Below, piece by piece: positions 57,721-64,000 of a stretch of DNA of 64,000 bases (positions are counted from its first letter, which is position 1; every line of letters starts with the position of its first letter). Under the pieces are notes generated by a model, which ran no database searches, was not told where the DNA came from, and saw only the letters and a list, made by a program, of their open reading frames with translations. The position numbers and the translations under genes are program-made. Source of the stretch: Amaurobius ferox (taxonomy: Eukaryota; Arthropoda; Arachnida; Araneae; Amaurobiidae); NCBI GenBank assembly GCA_951213105.1, contig OX578146.1:54273069-54337068 (forward strand), in the 5' to 3' direction.

Positions 57721-58752
57721 AAAAAAATCTGATGTGGGCAGCACATGACTTTCCTTATATAATGCAATGAATGTACTACATTTACAGTAAAAAAATCTGA
57801 TGTTGGCAACACATGACTTTCCTTATATAATACAAAGAATTTACTATTTTTACAATTAAAAAAATAGGTTTTTCTTATAGTAAGTATTTATATTCTTTCC
57901 AGGAAATTGAATGTTCATCAATTAGTCGTCATTTTCACTGATTTAGTATCATTTTTATCCATTTGGCGAGATATTCGTTAATTTAGCAGCATTTATAACA
58001 GATCGCCAAATTGGCGACATTCAGCCGAATTCGGTGCCAAAATCTCGCCAAGCGTTGTGGATGGAGAAATAAGTTATTCTAATAGCAGATAAATAACTAT
58101 TAGCGTTCAAATACAAAAATATTACTCAAAGTATATTTTCACATGAATGGAACGAGCTAGACCTACGAGAATGATGTCACTCAATTTATCGCATGATATT
58201 ACATATGAAAAGTGAACATGTTTCTAAACAGTTAATATATTTTTCTTAATTTATGGGATTTTTTGATACATGTATTTAAAAAATCTGCACTATCTCGAGA
58301 ACGGTTCATGCTAGCGTTCTAAAGTTTATGTCAATCGCTTTGTAAGGAAAAATTACATTAGAAATGTCTATTTGCGTAACTTTATTAAAGGGTTTGATGT
58401 TTTAATGATTTTTTCAAAATTTCACTCGAGAATTTAGGGGAGTTCGGAGCATTCGATTATGTCTAAAAACAATAGGCTTCCAGTATTCACGGATTGTAAT
58501 CTTTGTACCAAATTTCTTTCGAATCGCTCTATTCGTTCGTGAGGTATCGCCTCCACAGACTCACTGACACACACACACACACATACATACACACACGCGC
58601 ACATACTTTCACACACACACAGACATCACCTGAAAAATGTTTAATTCGTGATCCGGGATGCTTGAAACGTGCTCTCCCATCGAAAACTCGAATTTGAATT
58701 TTCGACTCATTCACAATACTTTCCTTTTACATTATGTATATAAGGAAAGTAA
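57721..58752 (-). repeat. Family A repeat, copy A8, with doubled terminal module
   Basis: Minus-strand copy. The two terminal modules lie at 57721-57789 and 57790-57868. The start palindrome is at 58718-58752, and (CA)n with ACATACTTTCACAC at 58562-58622. Confidence 0.92.
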
Positions 58753-59410
58753 AAATAAGTTATTCTTATAGTAGATACTTATATTCTTATGGAAAGATAT
58801 TGAATTTTCGCCAATTAATCGTATTAGCGTCATTTTTACAATTTGGCGAGATTTTCGTTAATTTGGCAACATTTTAAAAATCGCCAAGTTGGTGACATTC
58901 CGCCAAATTCGTCGCCAAAATCTCGCCAAGCGTTATGGACGGAGAAATAAGTTATTCGTATAGCAGATAAATGCATATTGGCATTCAAATTCAAAAGTAT
59001 TACTCAAAGTACCTTTTCTCATGAATGGAAGGAGTTAGATCCAAGAGAATGATGTCACCAAATTTTTCGCATGAAATTACATATGTAAAGTGAACATGTT
59101 TCTCAACACTTAATATTTTTTTTAATTTATGTAATTTTTTGATAAATTTATTTGAAAACTCTCGAGAACGGTTCATGGTAGCGTTTTAAAGTTTATGTCA
59201 ATCGTTTTCTAATGAAAATTTACGTAAATTTCTATTTGCTGAACTTTATTAAAGGTTTTGATTTTTTGATGATATTTTTAAAATTTTACTCGAAAATTTA
59301 AGGTGGTCCTGAACATTCGATTGTGTTTAAAAACAGGCTTTCTGTATTCACGGATTGTAATTTTTGTACCAAATTTCATTCGAATCGCTTCATTCGTTCG
59401 TGGGATATCG
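58753..59410 (-). repeat. Family A repeat, copy A9, truncated at both ends
   Basis: On the minus strand it lacks the terminal module, because A8 begins directly at CTATAAGAATAACTTATTTT T. It also lacks its start and (TG)n tract, because a Tc1 relic begins at about 59411 inside the sequence GATATCGTCCAC. Confidence 0.88.
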
Positions 59411-59930
59411 TCCACAATGTGTGGAGCAGGACAGGACAGCGTTTCGATCCCACATTTGTTGTCGAGCGGCATTTGGCCATCACACGTAGCGTGATAGGCT
59501 GGGCTGTCATCTCGTGGGACAGCCGAACTCCTCTAGTTCTGCTGAAAGCCAATCTAACGGCTTGCTTTTATAGCGAAAATACTCTGTTATCGATTGTTCT
59601 GACTATGCTGTCAAGCCCCCTGATTCCATGATCCAACAAAATAACGCTAGATCACATACTGCACGACTTTCTCAATAATGTCTTCGGGGATTTATTCCAC
59701 CCCTATGTAAATTTACGTTTCCAGATCTATCACCAATAGGACACGTCTGTGACTCGCCGAGACGGCAATTGCAGCTTTCTCAGAAGAATAACGCTGAATT
59801 AGGTGACCATTTGCAACATTTGTGGCTGAATCTTTGGCAGAGAGACATAGCCAACTTAACTGATTATGTATCGCACCGAATATCGGCGTGTATACTGCCA
59901 CTTGAGGTTTTACTACGTGGATTATTGAAG
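59411..59930 (+). pseudogene. Tc1-like transposase fragment, inactive
   Basis: Reading VWSRTGQRFDPTFVVERH, then VIGWAVISWDSRTPLVLLKA, the plus strand follows Tc1-family transposases after the first catalytic Asp, which is missing. After a frameshift near 59620 it continues IQQNNARSHTARLSQ, where the usual QDNARPH Asp is Asn, then a stop, FPDLSPIGHVCDS, where the usual Glu of SPIEHVWD is Gly, and NNAELGDHLQHLWLNLWQRD to HRISACI. All three catalytic positions are therefore lost or changed. No terminal inverted repeats are visible. Its left end cuts family A copy A9; a solo A module follows on the right. Confidence 0.9.
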
Positions 59931-59956
59931 ATTTACGTCTGTTACTGCGATAAAAA

Positions 59957-60030
59957 ACAATCTGTTGTGGGCTGCACATGACATTTCCTATATAATGCAA
60001 TGACTTTACTTCTTTCACTGCGATATAATG
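59957..60030 (-). repeat. Solo terminal module of family A
   Basis: ATCTGTTGTGGGCTGCACAT, GACATTTCCTATATAATGCA and TTTACTTCTTTCACTG form the inverted 70-bp module without the rest of family A. It could be the far end of A9, separated by the Tc1 insertion, but A9 already ends at 58753 against A8, so it more likely belongs to another copy or stands alone. Confidence 0.7.
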
Positions 60031-60479
60031 ATGTGCAAATTCAATGGCGCAATGATTTTGGCGTTGAACTGTGCAATGAAATTTTGCATGATTTTATGAA
60101 AATTAGTAAATAAATTTCAAAGTATTAAATAAACTTTTATTTCGAGTAAATCTAACTTGCCAATAAAAAAAAACTGTTAGCATCCGGTAAGGCATCCGGT
60201 AAGTTAGCATCCGGTAAAATTATAATTTTCATCCATCAGTCATGTATGTAATGTTTGTTAATTAATATGTAAAGGCGTATTTGTCCCGATGGCAACCAGC
60301 TTATCTTTGTAGTTAAAGTCGTCCGTGTAAATAATTAAAGACTTACCACAATGTTATTAAGAACAGCAAATGTCTCAGAAATCCAAATTTGACACTTTAT
60401 TGGTCAAAACAAAGTGACATTCATACACACGTTCATAATCTACTTTAAATTTCAAATGACGTTTCATTTATATTGTGTG
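60031..60479. other. Unassigned sequence
   Basis: It contains a short GCATCCGGTAAG repeat (60180-60220). Otherwise nothing. Confidence 0.45.
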
Positions 60480-61255
60480 CAATGAACAGAATTGGTAAAA
60501 TGTCTGGAGTCAAAATACAAAACTATAAAAAGCATTGTCTTCTCTCGCGAATGGAACGATCTGGATCCATGAGAACAATCGTGATAGATTTATTGGATTT
60601 GTACATAGAATGGTAACACACTCAACAATACTTAACGCTTTTTAATTTTTTACTGTTACTCTTAAAAAAATACATAGTTAAACTTGAAATATGTCGACAA
60701 TGGTTCCCGCGAACATTCTAAATTTTGTGTCATTCACTTGGCAACGAATAATACACATAAAAATACTATTTCATTCACATTGCTGAATGTTCTTATTTTT
60801 TACAATATTTTAAAATATTCATTTGAAAAAAATCGTTTTTTCCTTCAAACATTCGATTTTGTTCGATTGCGTACAATAGATTTCTACTACTCGAACACAC
60901 AAATAAATTTCGAAACTCATCATTCGATCTTTTGATATCAAGTCCACAGGCACACGACACACACACATACACACATACTCACATACATACACAAACATAC
61001 ATAATCTCAAAAACGTTCGATACGAGTTCTGGCAGGTTTAAAACATGCCACATCGTCGGGAAAACGAATTCGAATTTTCGACCCTAAGAATATATACTGC
61101 ACTATGCATACACGACATTATACATATTTGACACAATACATATACGGCACTCTACGTATTGACACTCTACATATTCGAAACTGTATATATTCGACATTGT
61201 ACATATTCGACGCTATATTCGACGCAATACTTTCCCTATACATTATACTATGTAT
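60480..61255 (-). repeat. Family A-like repeat, old diverged copy
   Basis: On the minus strand: start near 61230-61255 (ACATAGTATAATGTATAGGG, AAAGTATTG), CGAAAATTCGAATTCG at 61065, (TG)n at 60955-61000, CGTTTTT... blocks and ATCTGGATCCATGAGAACAA, the counterpart of GTGGATCTAGCTCG. The start is interrupted by a minisatellite of about 16-20 bp units (TACATATTCGACACT type) at 61085-61225. Confidence 0.7.
61085..61225. repeat. Degenerate minisatellite (TACATATTCGACAC type)
   Basis: Seven to eight units of 15-20 bp: CGACATTATACATATTTG, CACTCTACATATTCGAAAC, CGACATTGTACATATTCGAC and so on, inside the diverged family A-like copy. Confidence 0.8.
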
Positions 61256-61545
61256 GTATAGAACATAGCAGGCCGTTTTGGAAGCCATCTTCTGCAAAAA
61301 TCATTAAGAAAAACTTGCACAAAGTTTACAAAGAGTCACCTTTCATGGATCATTTTTTGTAGACTATGTTATCTATAGTGATATTTTAATCCTTGGTTTG
61401 GTAAAATCCCATTTAGGTATAAATAAGGTAAGTTTTTATATATAATATTACCACTGTTAGGTAAGTCTTTTATACATAAATGGGGTAATTTAAGTATAAA
61501 TAGCATAATTTATTCCGATACGAAGAATAAAAATAGAATGTCCAC

Positions 61546-61606
61546 TTCGAGTCTATAGCTCAATAGAGTGTCGTCTGGTCAGAGGTTGAAATCCTTGTTT
61601 GGACTT
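61546..61606 (+). ncRNA. tRNA-like A and B boxes, probable SINE or tRNA fossil
   Basis: TAGCTCAATAG at 61556-61566 fits the A-box consensus TRGYNNANNNG exactly. GGTTGAAATCC at 61584-61594 matches 9 of 11 positions of the B box. The spacing is short and no acceptor stem is apparent, so it is a decayed tRNA or SINE head. Confidence 0.4.
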
Positions 61607-61949
61607 ATGTTCTCTACACTGGGAAGTCGAACTCAGTTATAACGACAGTCAAGGAAACCCAAAATTTTGTCGCTGTAATCGAGTGACATTATAACCAATG
61701 AATTAATTTTAAAATGTTAGTACTTAGTATAAATTTCGTGAATGACATTATTAGTTCATGGAGTACTTCTGTTTTAACACCTTCCATATTTGTGAAAAAA
61801 ATAGACCAATACAACAAGGTATTAAATGCTTGAATATGACTATAAGAAAGTTCATACGCACCAAATTTTATGACGAAAAATATCAGTAATTATCTTTTAA
61901 GTTTTGTAAAGTTTGTTAATACCGTCTGTTACTGCCCCAACACTCTTTT

Positions 61950-62300
61950 AAGCACTGCCGTATCTCCACCTTTTGCGTAATAAAATTTGTCTATTATGCT
62001 AGTGCCTTTCAAGGCATTTTTGTGCTCTGTAAGGATTTTGTTCGATCATTTTTGGCCTCCTTCTCACCATCATCTGTTCTACAGCAGTATCCTGAGATGA
62101 TTTGACATTTTCCACTACGTCACTACTTGTAAATGCTGTAGTCGTTGTGGGATCAACACCGATACCGACAAGTTCATCAACATTCTTAAATGTTTCATTG
62201 CACTAGTCCGCAAAACACTTCAACACATTTTCGAAACATTTGATGTTGTTGTCGGGATACCCAACATCCTCACAAGATTTTGTAGATAAGTCATAAGATT
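61950..62300 (-). pseudogene. Broken coding remnant, possibly pogo/Tigger transposase C-terminus
   Basis: The minus strand reads CEDVGYPDNNIKCFENVLKC, a stop, CNETFKNVDELVGIGVDPTT, TSSDVVENVKSSQDTAVEQM and MVRRRPKMIEQNPYRAQKCL before the next stop. The acidic, Asp/Val/Ser-rich tail resembles the C-terminal region of pogo/Tigger (DDE_1) transposases, but there is no catalytic motif to confirm it. It ends next to family A copy A10. Confidence 0.25.
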
Positions 62301-62349
62301 AGGTGGGCCATTCAGGGTTAATGACAAACACGTGGCGAGCTGCATTTTT

Positions 62350-63270
62350 ACTTTTCTTATATACATAATGTATAAGGAAAGTATTGTGACGGGGTCGAAA
62401 ATTCGAATTCGAGTTTTCGACGGGAGAGCAAGTTTCAAGCATCCCTGATCATGAATCAAACATTTCCGAGGTGATGTCTGTGTGTGTGTGTGTGTGTGTC
62501 AGTGAATCTGTGGAGACGATATCTCACGAACGAATTGAGCGATTCGAATAACATTTGGTACAAAAATCACAATCTGTGATTACTGGAAGCTTATTGTTTT
62601 TAAACGTAATCGAATGTTCAGAATCCCCCAAAATTCTCGAGTGAAATTTTGAAAAAATCATCAAAAAATCAAAACCTTTAATAAAGTTACGCAAGTAAAC
62701 ATTTTTTATGTAGTTTTTCCTTAGAAAACGATTGGCATAAGCTTTAGAAAGCTAGCATGAACCATTCTCGAGATATTGCATATTTTTCAAACATATTCAT
62801 CAAAAAATCCCGTAAATTAAAAAAGAATATTAACTGTTGAGAAACATGTTCACTTTTTATATGTAATATCATGCGATGAATTTGGTGACATCATTCTCGT
62901 GGATCTAGCTCGTTCCACTCATGAGAAAAGATACTTTGAGTAATACTTTTGCATTTGAATGCCAATAGTCATTTATCTGCTATAAGAATAACTTATGTCT
63001 CCGTCCATAACGCTTGGAGAGATTTCGGTGACGAATTTCGCGCAATGTTGCCAACTTGGCGACTTTTTTAAATGTTGCTAAATTAACGAAAATTTTGCTA
63101 AACGGATAAAAATGACGCTAAAAAAATGAAAATGACGACTAATCGTCGAAAATTCAATATCTTGGAAATAATATAATTATCTACTATAAGAAAAACCTAT
63201 TTTTACTGCAAATGTAATAAATTCATTGCATTATATAAGGAAAGTCATGTGTTGCCTACATCAGGTTTTT
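62350..63270 (+). repeat. Family A repeat, copy A10
   Basis: Complete: start ACTTTTCTTATATACATAAT, (TG)n at 62477-62499, GCCAA module at about 63005-63110 and tail AAGGAAAGTCATGTGTTGCC TACATCAGG. The single terminal module starts near 63203. Confidence 0.93.
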
Positions 63271-63289
63271 ATCATTAATGATGGATGAA

Positions 63290-63405
63290 AAGAGGGCTGT
63301 CAGGAACGAGGACTGCAATACAAGAGGGTTGCAAAACAGAAGGGCTGCAAGACAAGAGGGTCGCAAGACAAGAAGACGCAAGACAAGAGTGCTGCAAGAA
63401 AGGAG
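63290..63405. repeat. 17-bp minisatellite, about seven units
   Basis: Degenerate units of GGGCTGCAAGACAAGAG. Mostly purine on the plus strand and GC-richer than the flanks. Confidence 0.88.
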
Positions 63406-64000
63406 GAGTGAAATACACATGATTTTTCATTTACGGCAATAGAAAAATTCTTATTAAAATATACGTGAAGTATAAAATTACTCCATATTGGAATACACAA
63501 CGATGACTTTTGACGTTATATCCGAGTTACCTGAGTTATGACGTTATAACCAAATTAAAATGACGCTCTTCCTGTAATGCTCGCAAGGGTGTTTCATTGT
63601 CACATAATAGACGACATGTCGCCGCACCCGACTATGTAACCTAACGTTGTTTCGACTGTATAATCAATTATAAACTTCACCAACTATCTGTAAAAAATAT
63701 ATATCTACATCAATGATTTGTCTTTTCATTTACAAGATGCTTTCTCCAAGAAATACGAATCTCACGGAATCTTTTCCATTTAGTAATGACATAAAAGATC
63801 AAAAGGCGTGTTCATTTGATACTCTTCTGCCCATGATATCAACTAAGAACGCTCATGCGATTGTATCGATTAAAACCATTATTTTGATGTTCTTCAGAGA
63901 AGATTTCATCCAATTTCGATAAGAATATCTGCCGATGGAAATGGAGAAATAAATATTTTATCTCTTATATATTTAGTTGTTGCGGATTATTTTCATACGT
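63406..64000. other. Unassigned sequence
   Basis: A 69-residue plus-strand frame at 63713-63922 has no recognisable domain. Nothing else seen. Confidence 0.4.

Noticed and set aside
1..64000. Endogenous virus or active retrotransposon genes
   Set aside because: No gag, protease, reverse transcriptase, integrase or capsid motifs were found in any frame I examined; only solo LTRs and transposase relics are present.

Overview
This is an AT-rich, intron-bearing animal nuclear window, almost entirely made of interspersed and tandem repeats. There is no bacterial operon, rRNA operon, CRISPR array or long open reading frame. The only convincing host gene is a BTB/POZ protein of the speckle-type (SPOP/TDPOZ) group on the minus strand: a 3' exon at 44191-44750 and an upstream exon at 48353-48575, joined by a phase-consistent intron. 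TDPOZ genes are strongly expanded in arachnids. Together with Tc1/mariner relics, microsatellite-bearing repeats and a tubuliform-spidroin-like scrap, this makes a spider or other arachnid my best guess, but that is inference.

The bulk belongs to a few families that I delimited by comparing copies inside the window. Family A (about 0.9-1 kb, twelve copies) and family B (about 0.75-0.8 kb, five copies) start with ACTTTCC inside a palindrome, carry a second short palindrome and a (TG)n tract at a fixed place, and end with the same hairpin-forming tail. Family C (TAGCAGCATACCCGTTCTTCG start, (CAGA)n near its end) forms a head-to-tail series at 33.9-38.7 kb and one inverted copy at 17-19 kb. Family E (about 1-1.3 kb, (GACA)n near its 3' end) occurs five times. 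Family H occurs twice.

Region by region: 1-5.7 kb, B fragment, interleaved inverted repeats, a degenerate 130-150 bp array, E1; 5.7-8.6 kb, A1, a possible spidroin-like remnant, and a solo LTR inside a 38-bp minisatellite; 12-16.5 kb, E2, a mariner relic with 120-bp terminal inverted repeats, a (CATA)n block, E3; 17-19.2 kb, C1 carrying a second solo LTR; 19.9-26.8 kb, A and B arrays with a 5S-rRNA-headed SINE; 26.9-29.6 kb, a foldback-like element, a palindromic MITE, a tRNA-headed SINE and a tandem GCCAA module; 31.7-38.7 kb, LTR2 between inverted half-MITEs, then family C; 39.4-42.1 kb, E4, a second SINE body, A4, E5; 44-48.6 kb, the BTB gene; 49-64 kb, a dense cluster of A copies, a 1.2-kb palindrome, a Tc1 relic, and probable tRNA-like and transposase scraps.

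The most notable observations are: the terminal inverted repeats of families A and B differ in sequence but remain self-complementary, while the tail beyond them is conserved; a 70-bp terminal module of family A is duplicated or solo at several loci; a SINE body occurs once with a 5S-rRNA head and once with only a tRNA-like head; two LTRs have perfect 5-bp target duplications; and a foldback element has arms made of 27-bp tandem repeats. All boundaries were read by eye and are approximate to a few bases unless target duplications define them.
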